A DNA stretch of 64,000 bases from Lewinellaceae bacterium (GTDB lineage: Bacteria > Bacteroidota > Bacteroidia > Chitinophagales > Saprospiraceae): assembly GCA_016716135.1 (NCBI GenBank), contig JADJWX010000030.1:115144-179143 (forward strand), given 5' to 3'. Positions 8,285-20,017 of this stretch are shown in pieces. The position numbers were made by a program, and so were the translations under genes. Each line of letters begins with the position of its first letter. Within the stretch, counting starts at the first letter, position 1. The notes under the pieces are model-generated. The model was given only the letters and a program-made list of their open reading frames with translations. It had not been told where the DNA came from and searched no databases.

Positions 8285-9058
8285 TCAGCCGGCCAGGCAG
8301 CCCAGGCTTTTCAGCCAGTCGAGCTCTTCCGGCGTGAAGGCCGGTGGTGGGGGCAACTCGCTGTAGTTGATTGATTTTTCAAACAAACCCTGCTCGTACA
8401 TGTCCTTCATAGCCTGACCCAAATCGAGCACACTGTCTTTATCCGGTTTTTTTAAAGGTACCGGCAAAACGGGCAAGGGATCTTTGACGGTCATTGCCCA
8501 AATTTGCGTTTTACCAACCCCAGCCCGCAACAGCGCGACCATGTAATGGCATTTGGGTAAGTACGGGTGCGCTAATGGACGTTCACCACGCCGAAGCAGG
8601 TCGATTTCTATGAGATGCACTCCAGCGTAATGCAGACGCTCCCATTTCTCCCGGTAAGGTTGCAAGCCCGGTTTGCGCTTATTCACCGGGGAAAGAATTT
8701 CAATGGCAGTGATAAGTTTGTTATTTTTTCGGTCCAGGATTTCAACCACAGGAATGTGTATATCGATGGGTTTAATAGCCGGAAGCACCATTGTTTCCGG
8801 TGTAACAGGTACACCATAACTTGCGGCAGATTCCTGCACCCGGCCTGTTTTTTGGAAAACTTCAACATCGGGATACATAATCCCAATATCTTCCTCCGGT
8901 GCTGTGTCAGTAACCGTATACGTGTTCAATTGAATCGTATACGCAGCCGCCAGTCGCGGGGCCAATTGCACCTTAATTAAATAAGCCAGGCTGTTATGCA
9001 CATCGGGAAAAAGATGCCCTTCGAGGTAAGGGTCCATGCCGGGAAAAGGAGATTTCAT
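8285..9058 (-). CDS. DUF4058 family protein
   Basis: A 257-residue protein of the uncharacterised DUF4058 family. The diagnostic start MKSPFPGMDPYLEG is present, so I place the start at 9058 rather than at an in-frame ATG 24 codons further upstream. Other family-like parts are IGIMYPDVEVFQ, IPVVEILDRKNNKLITAIEILSPVNKR (a nuclease-like E..EILSP..K pattern), and HLIEIDLLRRGERP. The ID/E...EIL.P..K arrangement recalls restriction-endonuclease-like folds, but no activity is known to me. Divergent from the barrel gene at 9123. Confidence 0.85.
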   Translation of the reverse strand: MKSPFPGMDPYLEGHLFPDVHNSLAYLIKVQLAPRLAAAYTIQLNTYTVTDTAPEEDIGIMYPDVEVFQKTGRVQESAASYGVPVTPETMVLPAIKPIDIHIPVVEILDRKNNKLITAIEILSPVNKRKPGLQPYREKWERLHYAGVHLIEIDLLRRGERPLAHPYLPKCHYMVALLRAGVGKTQIWAMTVKDPLPVLPVPLKKPDKDSVLDLGQAMKDMYEQGLFEKSINYSELPPPPAFTPEELDWLKSLGCLAG

Positions 9059-9122
9059 GGTTTTATTTTTTTCAAAATTAAGGAGATTCCATTGAAAATC
9101 TACGTCTAAAAAACAACCACCC

Positions 9123-10292
9123 ATGGTCACTCGTACGCTTTACGGCCTTTTTTTTCTGCTGTGCATGCACTGCCCGGGATCTGTTTCCTGCCAAACGGAC
9201 AGCGCTTCTCCCTGGGCATTTCGCGGTTATGTCAAAAACCTCCAGCAATGGCAGTTCAGCAGCGTGCCCAACTCGCTTGTTTCCGGCGGCTTTTTCCACA
9301 ACCGCCTCCAACTGAAATACACGCCCGATTCGCTGTGGACCTTCGATGTGGAACTGCGCAACCGCCTGTTTTACGGCGAATGGGTGCGTGTACAACCGGG
9401 TTTTGCCGAGGGGTTGAACAAGGACAACGGCCTGCTCGACCTCGCCTTTGTGCCCGTCGACCGCCCGGCATTGGTAGCCAGCGTAATCGCCGACCGGCTT
9501 TGGGCACAATGGGCCCGCGGCCGCTGGCAGGTGCGGGTGGGCCGCCAGCGCGTCAACTGGGGTAAAACGCTGACCTGGAACCCCAACGATTGGTTCAACG
9601 CCTGGAATTTTCTCGACTTCGACTACGAAGAGCGCCCCGGCTCCGACGCCCTCCGCGTGCAGTACCAAACCGGCGGCTTTTCAGAATTTGACCTGGCCGT
9701 CAGTCCGGCACGGCATGCCCGCAACGCTGTGGCAGCGTTGCGCTACGGCGGCCACTTCGGGCGCGTCCACTGGCAGGGCCTCGTCGGCGTGTACCGCAAC
9801 CGGCTGGCGGCCGGGCTGGGCTGGGCCGCCGACGTCGGACAGGCCGGAGTAAAAGGCGAAATTTCGGTATTCCAGCCCATCGACTCTACGGCCGGCGTAA
9901 CGAGCGTGAGCGCCACCGCCGAGGTGAACATGCTGTTCGGCGGCTCCTGGTTTTGCAGCGGCGGCCTGCTGATCAATTCCAACGGGATCGGCGGCCGGGC
10001 CAATCTCTTCCAACTTGCGCAAACCAATCTGACGGCGGACAACCTGATGCCCGGCAAAGTATCGTTTCTCGCCTCCGTATCGCATCCGTTCACGCCGCTG
10101 CTGCAGGGATCGCTGGCCGCCGTGTATTCGCCCAACGGGCACTTGATCATCCTCGTACCCACGATGGCCTGGTCGGTGGCCAACAACTGGGATATCGACC
10201 TGACGGGGCAGTTGTTCTGGCTGGAAAACAACGCCGGGAATCTGGATAATTTGGGCAACGGGATTTTTTTGCGGGTGCGGTGGAGTTTTTGA
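9123..10292 (+). CDS. Probable outer-membrane beta-barrel protein
   Basis: A 389-residue exported protein with a signal peptide (cleavage near SCQ/TD), alternating hydrophobic/aromatic strands throughout, and a terminal Phe (VRWSF), all typical of an outer-membrane barrel. The conserved-looking stretch VRVGRQRVNWGKTLTWNPND WFNAWNFLDFDYEERPG resembles porin/alginate-export-like barrels in which the GRQ..NWG turn recurs. Substrate unknown. It converges on leuS with a 16-bp gap and no obvious terminator between. Confidence 0.72.
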   Translation: MVTRTLYGLFFLLCMHCPGSVSCQTDSASPWAFRGYVKNLQQWQFSSVPNSLVSGGFFHNRLQLKYTPDSLWTFDVELRNRLFYGEWVRVQPGFAEGLNKDNGLLDLAFVPVDRPALVASVIADRLWAQWARGRWQVRVGRQRVNWGKTLTWNPNDWFNAWNFLDFDYEERPGSDALRVQYQTGGFSEFDLAVSPARHARNAVAALRYGGHFGRVHWQGLVGVYRNRLAAGLGWAADVGQAGVKGEISVFQPIDSTAGVTSVSATAEVNMLFGGSWFCSGGLLINSNGIGGRANLFQLAQTNLTADNLMPGKVSFLASVSHPFTPLLQGSLAAVYSPNGHLIILVPTMAWSVANNWDIDLTGQLFWLENNAGNLDNLGNGIFLRVRWSF

Positions 10293-10308
10293 TCCCACCT
10301 CAACCAAC

Positions 10309-13440
<3,132 letters not shown>

Positions 13441-13500
13441 AAGGTTGGTAAACGGTAGACTGACGGCGGGCGGTGCACCGTCTATTGTTTCGTGAAGCGG

Positions 13501-13535
13501 CAAAATTAGGTATTTTGAAAGAATAATATTTCAAA
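13501..13535 (-). promoter_or_regulatory. Promoter of leuS
   Basis: The minus strand carries TTTG (13532-13535) then, 23 bp on, TAATTTTG (13501-13508), fitting the Bacteroidota -33 TTTG / -7 TAnnTTTG pattern with slightly long spacing. The leader to the ATG at 13440 would be about 55 nt. Its position excludes the longer leuS start at 13503. Confidence 0.5.
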
Positions 13536-13650
13536 TAAAGAAACCAGGTGGCTGGTAAAAAAGTTTCTGCGGCTTTCTGCGTTATTTGAATTCCGCTGTT
13601 GAACAGAATCCTGTTTTGTTTTAATAATTAAAAATAATAATTCCGCTGGT

Positions 13651-14619
13651 ATGAACACAATCCCTACCGTTTTACTCCTTTTTTTCCCTTTTCTCATTCA
13701 AGCCCAGGAATCCATAAGCCGCGACACGGTTCCGTTTGCTTTTTGGGGCTCCACGCTGTGGCAATACAGCCAGGCGGTGGACCAAATCCGCAGCCCCGAT
13801 GGTCAAACCTTGCTGGCCGTTCGCAAATATTATCCCAATGGTGCAGTTGCGGAAGAATACCTCCGGCAAAGCGACACACTGTGGTTGTTCCAGCAGTATG
13901 ACAGCCTCGAACACGCCCATATGCTGGTACGCGGCCTGTATGAAGCCGATCCTGAATTTCAGGTGCTCGACACCCTGGTAACCTTTGACCCTGAAAACTA
14001 TGAAAAAACCATACTCCTGCGCTACTCCCGGTATGCTTTCAAAACCGGCCCCTGGCTGGAGCAAGACCGCAACGGATATATCTGGACCGGCATGTACGAG
14101 GACGGGCTGCGCGAAGGACTTTGGGAAAAACGCGATGCATTTGATTACACCGAATTGCGTGGCTACCGGTACTACGGCGGCGAAATCACCGGCGATACAA
14201 CCTTAAACTGGGCCCTCTCGGCCGACACGGCCCGGATTATCGGCCTGTTGTGCGAAGGCGTAGTACCTGCCCAGTACGGCGGCATTGTGCAGGAAAATAC
14301 GCCCGGAGGGCTCTGGAGGCTCTGTTTTGTGGGACCAGACATGCTGGGGACGAATAAATTATGGCGGTTTAATCACCTGGACTATCTCCCCGACCAATGC
14401 ACGAACGACAGCTGGGGCAGTTACCTTTTTCGGGAAGACCGCACACTGCTTTTTATGGTCAGCAATCAAACATTCAATTATGTTTTCCGGGACGATGGGC
14501 GCTGGGAATTACTCGATGGCAACAAGATGCTCCTGTCGCTTAAAAAAAAAGGAGACACCCGTTTTCAAATGAAATATCTTGCGAATGGCGAATTGATCCT
14601 GGTGGAATTGCCCCGCTAG
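13651..14619 (+). CDS. Secreted protein of unknown function with MORN-like repeats
   Basis: A 322-residue exported protein: signal peptide MNTIPTVLLLFFPFLIQAQ, then a body with toxin/MORN-like strands such as VRKYYPNGAVAEEYL and GMYEDGLREGLWEKRD, where Gly-x-x-x-Gly-x-W hairpins recur. The C-terminal 100 residues (LPDQCTNDSWGSYLFREDRT LLF, DDGRWELLDGN) look like a lipocalin-like barrel. I recognise no enzyme motif. The stop codon TAG (14617-14619) lies inside the left terminal repeat of a 164-bp palindromic element, so the original C-terminus may have been altered by its insertion. Confidence 0.7.
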   Translation: MNTIPTVLLLFFPFLIQAQESISRDTVPFAFWGSTLWQYSQAVDQIRSPDGQTLLAVRKYYPNGAVAEEYLRQSDTLWLFQQYDSLEHAHMLVRGLYEADPEFQVLDTLVTFDPENYEKTILLRYSRYAFKTGPWLEQDRNGYIWTGMYEDGLREGLWEKRDAFDYTELRGYRYYGGEITGDTTLNWALSADTARIIGLLCEGVVPAQYGGIVQENTPGGLWRLCFVGPDMLGTNKLWRFNHLDYLPDQCTNDSWGSYLFREDRTLLFMVSNQTFNYVFRDDGRWELLDGNKMLLSLKKKGDTRFQMKYLANGELILVELPR

Positions 14620-14779
14620 TGCCGCATCCGGTCAATAATGTAGGAATTGGCGTGCCGAATTTTTCCTTCATCAAGGCATGAGGAGGGCGCAATGCGAGAC
14701 ATTGAAACCGACGAATAACGTAGAGGAAGGGAAAATTGGGCCGTCATATTCCGGCATTATTGGCCGGATGCGGCACTAG
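14616..14779. mobile_element. MITE-like palindromic element, 164 bp
   Basis: Terminal inverted repeats of 25 bp (left 14616-14640, right 14755-14779; CTAGTGCCGCATCCGG...) match with one mismatch. The next 28 or so bases inward are also largely complementary (GGAATT..., AAATTTTTCCTTC against GAAGGGAAAATT), so the RNA or single strand would fold into one long hairpin with a loop of about 55 nt. It encodes no protein. It supplies the stop codon of the gene on its left and probably the -33 box of the gene on its right. A target-site duplication is not evident. Confidence 0.7.
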
Positions 14780-14792
14780 TAACTTATATTTG
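14760..14792 (+). promoter_or_regulatory. Promoter of the SnoaL-like lipoprotein gene
   Basis: TTG at 14760-14762 is followed after 22 bp by TATATTTG (14785-14792), matching the Bacteroidota consensus. The -33 TTG falls within the right terminal repeat of the palindromic element, so the element contributes to this promoter. The leader to the ATG at 14815 is about 15 nt. Confidence 0.5.
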
Positions 14793-14814
14793 AGGGAACA
14801 AAACTTCCGTGCTT

Positions 14815-15315
14815 ATGAAAACTGCATACATATTTGCCGGATCACTGCTTTGTTCCACCTTCTTCCTCCAATGTACCGCTTCACGCCAACTGCGGCTCGC
14901 AGACCAAAACGCTGAAACCGTTCGCCTTTGGTTTGAAGAAGGTTGGAACCACAACCGGAATGAGGAGTTGCTGGAACGCGTTTTTGCACCCAACTGGGAA
15001 GACGGCAACCCGCTCCGGCCGGATCAGACAACCGGTATTGAAGGCATGCGCGAATTTGTACGCTATTACCAAACCGCTTTCAGTGACGCCCATTTTACCA
15101 TCACACACTTGTTTGCAACCGATGCCCAGGTAGCCCTGCGCTATGAAGTTTCAGCCATCCATATCGGTCCGGCGTTCGGCGTGGAAGCCACCGGAAAACA
15201 TTTTACCTCTACCGGTATTTTGATTTACGACATGGAAAAAGGCCGGATTCGCCGCACCTGGCAGGAACTGGACCTGATGGGTATCATGAAACAATTAAAA
15301 GAGGGCGCTAACTAA
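14815..15315 (+). CDS. SnoaL-like ester cyclase-fold lipoprotein
   Basis: A 166-residue protein with a lipoprotein signal (MKTAYIFAGSLLCSTFFLQC, Cys at residue 20 as the lipidation site) and a SnoaL-like alpha+beta barrel: ETVRLWFEEGWNHNRNEELL, GIEGMREFVRYYQTAFSDAH, the strand VALRYEVSAIH, FTSTGILIYDMEKGRI and a Trp at RRTWQELDLMGIM. Relatives are polyketide cyclases or simply small-molecule binding proteins, so the reaction is not predictable. It is 24 bp upstream of the coiled-coil gene and probably co-transcribed. Confidence 0.82.
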   Translation: MKTAYIFAGSLLCSTFFLQCTASRQLRLADQNAETVRLWFEEGWNHNRNEELLERVFAPNWEDGNPLRPDQTTGIEGMREFVRYYQTAFSDAHFTITHLFATDAQVALRYEVSAIHIGPAFGVEATGKHFTSTGILIYDMEKGRIRRTWQELDLMGIMKQLKEGAN

Positions 15316-15339
15316 TTTAAAAGATAAAAACAGACAACT

Positions 15340-15807
15340 ATGATTCGTTCCCTGATCAAACTCGGCCTTTTGTTGCTGGCCGGCATTTTGGTGTACAATT
15401 ATTTTTTTGGCACCACCGAAGAAAAGGCACAATCCAAAGAAGTTTTTAAGAAAACCGGAGATGCCCTTGGCGCAGCCTGGAATTTGCTGAAATCGGAAAA
15501 ACAAAAGTTTGATGCCGGCAAATACGATAAAGTCCTCGATCAACTTGGCAGCGCTTATAAAGCCATACGCGACCAGGCTAAAAATGTAGATGAAAAAGTG
15601 CTCAGGCGCCTCGATGAGCTGGAGCGCCGGAAATCAGCGCTGGAGCAGGAACTTGGCGCCATCGAATCCGGCGAAAAGGAATCCGCCACCGGAAATGGCG
15701 CCGCCGCCAAGTCAGCCGATCAACAGCGCCGCAAAGAAAGTCTTCAACGGCAGCTCGACTCGCTTATTCGCGATACGGATGCGCTGTTGAAAGATGCCCA
15801 GCAGTAA
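15340..15807 (+). CDS. Membrane-anchored coiled-coil protein of unknown function
   Basis: A 155-residue protein with one N-terminal membrane helix (about residues 5-24, LIKLGLLLLAGILVYNYFF) and a long charged helical remainder. Heptad-like stretches are VLDQLGSAYKAIRDQAKNV DEKVLRRLDELERRKSALEQEL and RRKESLQRQLDSLIRDTDALL, separated by a Gly/Ala/Ser-rich hinge (about 110-125). No enzyme motif is visible. It probably forms a coiled-coil in the periplasm or cytoplasm anchored in the inner membrane. Confidence 0.75.
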   Translation: MIRSLIKLGLLLLAGILVYNYFFGTTEEKAQSKEVFKKTGDALGAAWNLLKSEKQKFDAGKYDKVLDQLGSAYKAIRDQAKNVDEKVLRRLDELERRKSALEQELGAIESGEKESATGNGAAAKSADQQRRKESLQRQLDSLIRDTDALLKDAQQ

Positions 15808-15845
15808 CCCGGACCTCCGGTCCGGGCGCGAACCGGAGGTTCGCG
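15808..15845. repeat. Two adjacent perfect hairpins of the CGGACC/GGTCCG family
   Basis: CCCGGACC-TCC-GGTCCGGG (15808-15826) is followed at once by CGCGAACC-GGA-GGTTCGCG (15827-15845). Related palindromes occur at 11819-11838, 16200-16217 and 31583-31599. They sit directly after the stop codon of the coiled-coil gene. With no T-run they are more like short extragenic palindromes than intrinsic terminators. Confidence 0.75.
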
Positions 15846-15892
15846 CAACTGTTAATAATCTTGTAAATCAATTTTTTACAATTTTATTAATC

Positions 15893-15900
15893 TACCTTTG
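15893..15900 (+). promoter_or_regulatory. -7 box of the cold-shock gene
   Basis: TACCTTTG fits TAnnTTTG exactly. A T-rich run about 18 bp upstream may act as the -33 element. The predicted leader to the ATG at 15941 is about 35 nt and very T-rich, which suits a cold-shock transcript. Confidence 0.5.
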
Positions 15901-15940
15901 ACCCGGCACATTGCCATTTTAACTTTTTTAATTTTTTTCA

Positions 15941-16132
15941 ATGTATACTGGAACAGTAAAGTTTTTCAATGAATCCAAAGGTTTTGGCTTTGTTGTTGAC
16001 GACTCCTCTCAGGAGGAAATTTTTGTACACGTCAGCGGGTTGATCGACAACATCCGCGAAGGCGACCAAGTCACGTTCAACACCATGCGTGGCAAAAAAG
16101 GAATGAATGCAATAGATGTTAAGATCGCCTAA
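15941..16132 (+). CDS. Cold shock protein (CspA-type, nucleic-acid-binding)
   Basis: A 63-residue single cold-shock domain that binds single-stranded RNA/DNA and melts mRNA structure. RNP1 KGFGFV (residues 13-18) and RNP2 IFVHVS (about 27-32) are both present. Its length is typical of Bacteroidota CspA-like proteins. It has its own -7 box and a clear intrinsic terminator, so it is monocistronic. Confidence 0.95.
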   Translation: MYTGTVKFFNESKGFGFVVDDSSQEEIFVHVSGLIDNIREGDQVTFNTMRGKKGMNAIDVKIA

Positions 16133-16165
16133 GCGACTCTGATATTTGATTGATAAAGTTCTAAA

Positions 16166-16200
16166 CCTCCGGTGGTTCGTCCACCGGGGGTTTTTATTTT
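16166..16200 (+). terminator. Intrinsic terminator of the cold-shock gene
   Basis: Stem CCTCCGGTGG / CCACCGGGGG (one mismatch/wobble) around the loop TTCGT, followed by TTTTTATTTT. It begins 34 bp after the cold-shock stop codon. Confidence 0.85.
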
Positions 16201-16218
16201 CCGGACCAGAGGTCCGGA

Positions 16219-19200
16219 TTACGGCAAGCGCTCCATTTCCAGCACCTCCAAACTCACAAAGCCAAAATCCGACACCAGGCGTCCCCGAATGCGGTAAATA
16301 CCCCGGACGGGGCGAAAGGTGGTTTTATTTTCCATTCGGGTGGCTGGAAAATGCACTGTATCAAAAAAACGCCCTTCCCGGTCCAGCCAGGTACCAAAGT
16401 GCATCAGGTCGCCTTTGATGGTGCGCGTGTCTTTGCGGCAAACGTAATACCCCTGCATGATGACAATTTTATGCACATGATCCGCCATGTCGCGGGCAAG
16501 CAAGCCGGGTTCGCCGTTCCTGTTTTCTTCCGAAAGCAGATCAAAGGGCGAGCAAAGCGGAAAACCCAACAGGTCCAGTTCATCGTACGCCTGGTCGTAC
16601 GGTCCTTCCTCGAGTTCCGGCAATTGGTAGCTGTCGGCCTCGTCTTCGAACAGGAGGTTGGCACCCAGGCCGCTGTCGGGACGCAGCACGCGGCTTTTTT
16701 CCCAAAGCAACGCACTTTTTTTCAGCCCGGTAAACCGGAAAGCGCCAATGCGGATCAGAATTTCCAACTGGGTAGGCGAAATGTGTACCCGGCGTACAAA
16801 ATCCTCCAGGCTTTTGAACGGCCCGAAATCCACGCGTTGCTGCACAATATCTTCCACCAATTGTTGCTCCAGCCCGCGCAAGTGTATGAAGCCCAGGAAA
16901 ATGTCGTTGCCGGTGATATGCGTCAGCCGGCGGCTGCGGTTTACGCAGGGGGCATGGATCGTTCCGCCGTTCATGCGCGCCTCGTGCACATAGATTTCGG
17001 TGTTGTAAAATCCGCCGAAGTTGTTGATCACCGCGACCATGAACTCCAGCGGGAAGTACGTTTTTAAAAACAGACTTTGAAACGACTCCACGGCAAAACT
17101 CGCCGAATGTGCCTTGCAAAAAGAGTAGCCGCCGAAACTCTCGATCTGCCGCCAGACTTCCTTTTGCAGGGCTTCCGGGTAACCTTTGGCAGTGCAATTA
17201 TCGAAATATGTTTGCCGCATGCGGGCAAAAGCCTCGGAAGAGCGTTTTTTACCGGTCATCATGCGGCGCATCACGTCGGCCTCGTCAAGTCCCATGCCGG
17301 CAAAATGGTGCAGGATTTTCATCACGTCTTCCTGGTACACCATCACCCCGAAGGTTTCCTGCAAGTGCTCCTGAAACACCGGATGCAGGTACTCGAAGGC
17401 GTTCGGATTGTGGAAGCGCTGGATGTATTCGCGCATCATGCCCGACTGTGCCACCCCGGGCCGGATGATGCTGCTGGCCGCCACGAGGTGTACGTAGGTA
17501 TCGCAACGCAGCTTGCTCAGCAGGCCGCGCATGGCAGGACTTTCGATGTAAAAACAACCGATACAGCGTCCGCTGCGCAGTTGATCGCGCACCCGGGCGT
17601 CGGTTTTCAGACGCTCCACGTCGTGTACATTCACGGCTTTCCCCTGGTTTTCGCGCACCAGATCCACGCAGTCTTTGATGTGCCCCAGACCGCGCTGGCT
17701 CAGCACATCAAACTTGTGAAAACCCCAATCCTCCGCCGCATACATGTCGAAATGCGTGATCGGAAAACCTTTGGGCATCAATTGCAGCGCAGTAGCTTCG
17801 CTCAGCGGCGCTTCGGAGATGATGACCCCGCCGGCATGAATGGACAGGTAATTGGGAAAATCTACCAGCATTTCGCCGAAGCGGAGAATGTGTGGAGCCC
17901 AGGGGTGCAGGCCCCCCACCGGCCCCTCCAAAGGAGGGGAGCCGGGCGTTTGCCGGATTGGGAGGGGTAATGAACCCGCTGATTCCGCTTCCGGGCTCCC
18001 CGGCGGTAGGCTTTCGCTTTTCCGCCCCGTCCAATGCCAGGAGCCGGGTGTGGTGGCCGACCAGTGCTCCACGATCGCATCAATATCCGCCTTCGGCAAA
18101 CCGAACACCTTGCCGAGTTCACGGATCACGGCGGCATGCTGGAAGGTGCTGTAGGTGGCCAGCAGAGCGGTGTGCTCGCGGCCATAGCGTTTAAAAATGT
18201 AGTCCGTCACATCGTCGCGCTCGTCCCAGGAAAAGTCGATGTCGAAGTCGGGCGGCGCCGTGCGTTGCGGATTGATAAATCGTTCGAAATAGAGGTCGAG
18301 TTCCAGGGGCTCCACATCGGTGATGCAGAGGCAGTACGCCACAATGGAGTTGGCGCCGCTCCCCCGCCCCACGTGGTGGTAACCGGCGGATTCGGCATAC
18401 CGCACGATGTCCCAGGTGATAAGAAAATAAGCGGCAAAGTCGAGCTCGGCGATCACTTTCAGTTCGCGGCGTACGCGCTCCTGCGCCCGGCGGTGGTTGG
18501 GTCCGTAGCGGCGTTGGCATCCGCTTTCGGCGAGTTTGGTGAGCAGCTGAATGTCGCCGGCTTTGGAGCCCATAAACGTGCGGCGGTTGCGTTGCAGCCC
18601 CGTTTCAAAGCGAATGGAGCAGGTTTTGAGCAGACGCCGGGTATTTTCCACCAGTTTCGGATAAGCCTCGAAGGGCGCCAGCATTTCGGCCTCAGTGGGA
18701 AAAAGTTCATCGGGATGGGCCATTTGCACTGATCCCAATTTGGTCACCAGTGTGTTGGCATCGATGGCGCGCAGGAGTTTGTGCAGCCGGTAGCCTTCGC
18801 GGTCGAGGAAAGTAACCGGTTGCCAAACCACCAGGCGGTCCTCGTGCCGCCGCCAGGGTGAACGGAACAGTCCGCCCGCCTGTGCCGGGCGAATGCCGAT
18901 AAACTCGTAGGGCCGGAACATCTCGAGCGGCTTCACCTCCCGGTCGTAAACAATGTACACATCCTCCAGCGGCGGCGGTACGGCAGGCAGGGCTTTCCCC
19001 GCCAGCGAATGCTCCGTGAGCAGTGCGCAAAGTGCCGACCAGCCTGCTTGGTTGCGTGCAATACCGGTGAACAGGTAGCGGTGTTCCGCATCGCGAAATT
19101 CGATGCCGAGCACGGGTTTGATCTTGTGCTTTTCACAGGCCCGCACAAAGTCCAACGCCGCCGAGGTATTGTTGATATCCGTCAGTACCAGCACTTTCAC

Positions 19201-19287
19201 ACCACGCGCAGCGGCAGCCTCCGCCAGCTGTTGCGGGGAGAGCGTGCCGTAGCGGAGGGAAAAGTAGGTATGTGCGTTGAGGTACAC
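16219..19287 (-). CDS. dnaE: DNA polymerase III alpha subunit, short (error-prone DnaE type)
   Basis: A 1,022-residue C-family DNA polymerase, shorter than replicative DnaE (about 1,150-1,450) and like the DnaE2/ImuC error-prone group. The N-terminal PHP domain starts VYLNAHTYFSLRYGTLS, where the first His of the HxH metal motif is Asn, so PHP is probably inactive. Palm aspartates are in PDFDIDFSWDERDD (about residue 346) and FHKFDVLSQRGLGHI (about 525), with SIHAGGVIISE between. The helix-hairpin-helix and OB-like parts follow. I start at a GTG (19287); the only ATG (19440) lies in a palindromic repeat. A proline/glycine-rich insert of about 45 residues (bases about 17897-18040) seems alien. 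No imuA or imuB is nearby. Confidence 0.85.
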   Translation of the reverse strand: MYLNAHTYFSLRYGTLSPQQLAEAAAARGVKVLVLTDINNTSAALDFVRACEKHKIKPVLGIEFRDAEHRYLFTGIARNQAGWSALCALLTEHSLAGKALPAVPPPLEDVYIVYDREVKPLEMFRPYEFIGIRPAQAGGLFRSPWRRHEDRLVVWQPVTFLDREGYRLHKLLRAIDANTLVTKLGSVQMAHPDELFPTEAEMLAPFEAYPKLVENTRRLLKTCSIRFETGLQRNRRTFMGSKAGDIQLLTKLAESGCQRRYGPNHRRAQERVRRELKVIAELDFAAYFLITWDIVRYAESAGYHHVGRGSGANSIVAYCLCITDVEPLELDLYFERFINPQRTAPPDFDIDFSWDERDDVTDYIFKRYGREHTALLATYSTFQHAAVIRELGKVFGLPKADIDAIVEHWSATTPGSWHWTGRKSESLPPGSPEAESAGSLPLPIRQTPGSPPLEGPVGGLHPWAPHILRFGEMLVDFPNYLSIHAGGVIISEAPLSEATALQLMPKGFPITHFDMYAAEDWGFHKFDVLSQRGLGHIKDCVDLVRENQGKAVNVHDVERLKTDARVRDQLRSGRCIGCFYIESPAMRGLLSKLRCDTYVHLVAASSIIRPGVAQSGMMREYIQRFHNPNAFEYLHPVFQEHLQETFGVMVYQEDVMKILHHFAGMGLDEADVMRRMMTGKKRSSEAFARMRQTYFDNCTAKGYPEALQKEVWRQIESFGGYSFCKAHSASFAVESFQSLFLKTYFPLEFMVAVINNFGGFYNTEIYVHEARMNGGTIHAPCVNRSRRLTHITGNDIFLGFIHLRGLEQQLVEDIVQQRVDFGPFKSLEDFVRRVHISPTQLEILIRIGAFRFTGLKKSALLWEKSRVLRPDSGLGANLLFEDEADSYQLPELEEGPYDQAYDELDLLGFPLCSPFDLLSEENRNGEPGLLARDMADHVHKIVIMQGYYVCRKDTRTIKGDLMHFGTWLDREGRFFDTVHFPATRMENKTTFRPVRGIYRIRGRLVSDFGFVSLEVLEMERLP

Positions 19288-19332
19288 GGCCGTTGAGGGT
19301 GCGTTTACGGGTGTTTGAGGGCCGTGTTTTTT

Positions 19333-19482
19333 GATTACATGATTGACGATTACATGATTACATGATTGCAGAAGTGGTTCACCATACCGGGAAAATGGAA
19401 GAATACCACTCCTGGGAATATTGTAGTGTACGCTACGCATACTTCTTCAATCATGTAATCATGTAATCTGCAATCATGTAAT
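19333..19482. repeat. Palindromic element R1 (GATTACATGATT family)
   Basis: Left arm 19333-19368, built from GATTACATGATTG words, is matched by an inverted right arm at 19448-19482. The interior reads AGAAGTGGTTCACCAT...TAGTGTACGCTACGCATACTTCT. Copies R2 (20018-20166) and R3 (20700-20841) bracket the two four-helix-bundle genes. R1 overlaps the upstream in-frame extension of dnaE. Confidence 0.85.
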
Positions 19483-19583
19483 TAAAAAGTATACCGGGTA
19501 GGCGGGAGATTGAATGCAGCAAAACTAAAATCGAAATGTTTAAAAATTTGATTTAAAACAAATTTTTTGTTTTAAAATATATT

Positions 19584-19591
19584 TAACTTTG
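19584..19591 (+). promoter_or_regulatory. -7 box of the first four-helix-bundle copy
   Basis: TAACTTTG fits TAnnTTTG, 35 bp upstream of the ATG at 19626. The same sequence recurs 684 bp later (20268-20275) before the second copy. No well-spaced -33 element was found. Confidence 0.4.
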
Positions 19592-19625
19592 AAATCCAAT
19601 TGCCCGTTAACCTGACAAAAGTTTA

Positions 19626-20011
19626 ATGCCACCAATGAAAAAAGACCCTGCGAAAATGGCGCCCCAAGATCTTGAAGGTCGCCTCATTGAATTTGCCTCC
19701 CGAATAATGGATCTGGCTGAAAAATTGCCCCAAATAATGACTGCCAAGCACTTGGGGAATCAAATTTTACGCTCGGGCAGTTCACCAGCGCTGAATTACG
19801 GCGAAGCGCAAGCTGCCGAATCCCGGGATGACTTTGTCCATAAAATGAAACTCTGCCTGAAAGAGGCTTGCGGGAAACATCGGTTTGTCTCAAGCTCATC
19901 TCCAAACGTTGCTGGTTTCCCGAATCGAAGTTGTTACCGTTGCTTGAGGAGAACAATCAGCTCATTGCCATTTTTGTTACCAGCATTAAAACCGCCATCA
20001 ACAGGAAATAG
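19626..20011 (+). pseudogene. Four-helix-bundle (S23/23S-IVS-type) protein, frameshifted copy
   Basis: Nearly identical to the intact gene at 20310, but two extra bases (GAGGCTTGCGGG against GAGCTGCGGG, near 19864-19875) shift the frame after about residue 81, giving an unrelated C-terminus. With the shift removed it would end at the same TAG (20009-20011). The upstream promoter region is duplicated as well. Either a decayed duplicate or a sequencing error in a repeated region. Confidence 0.8.
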
Positions 20012-20017
20012 CCCTGG

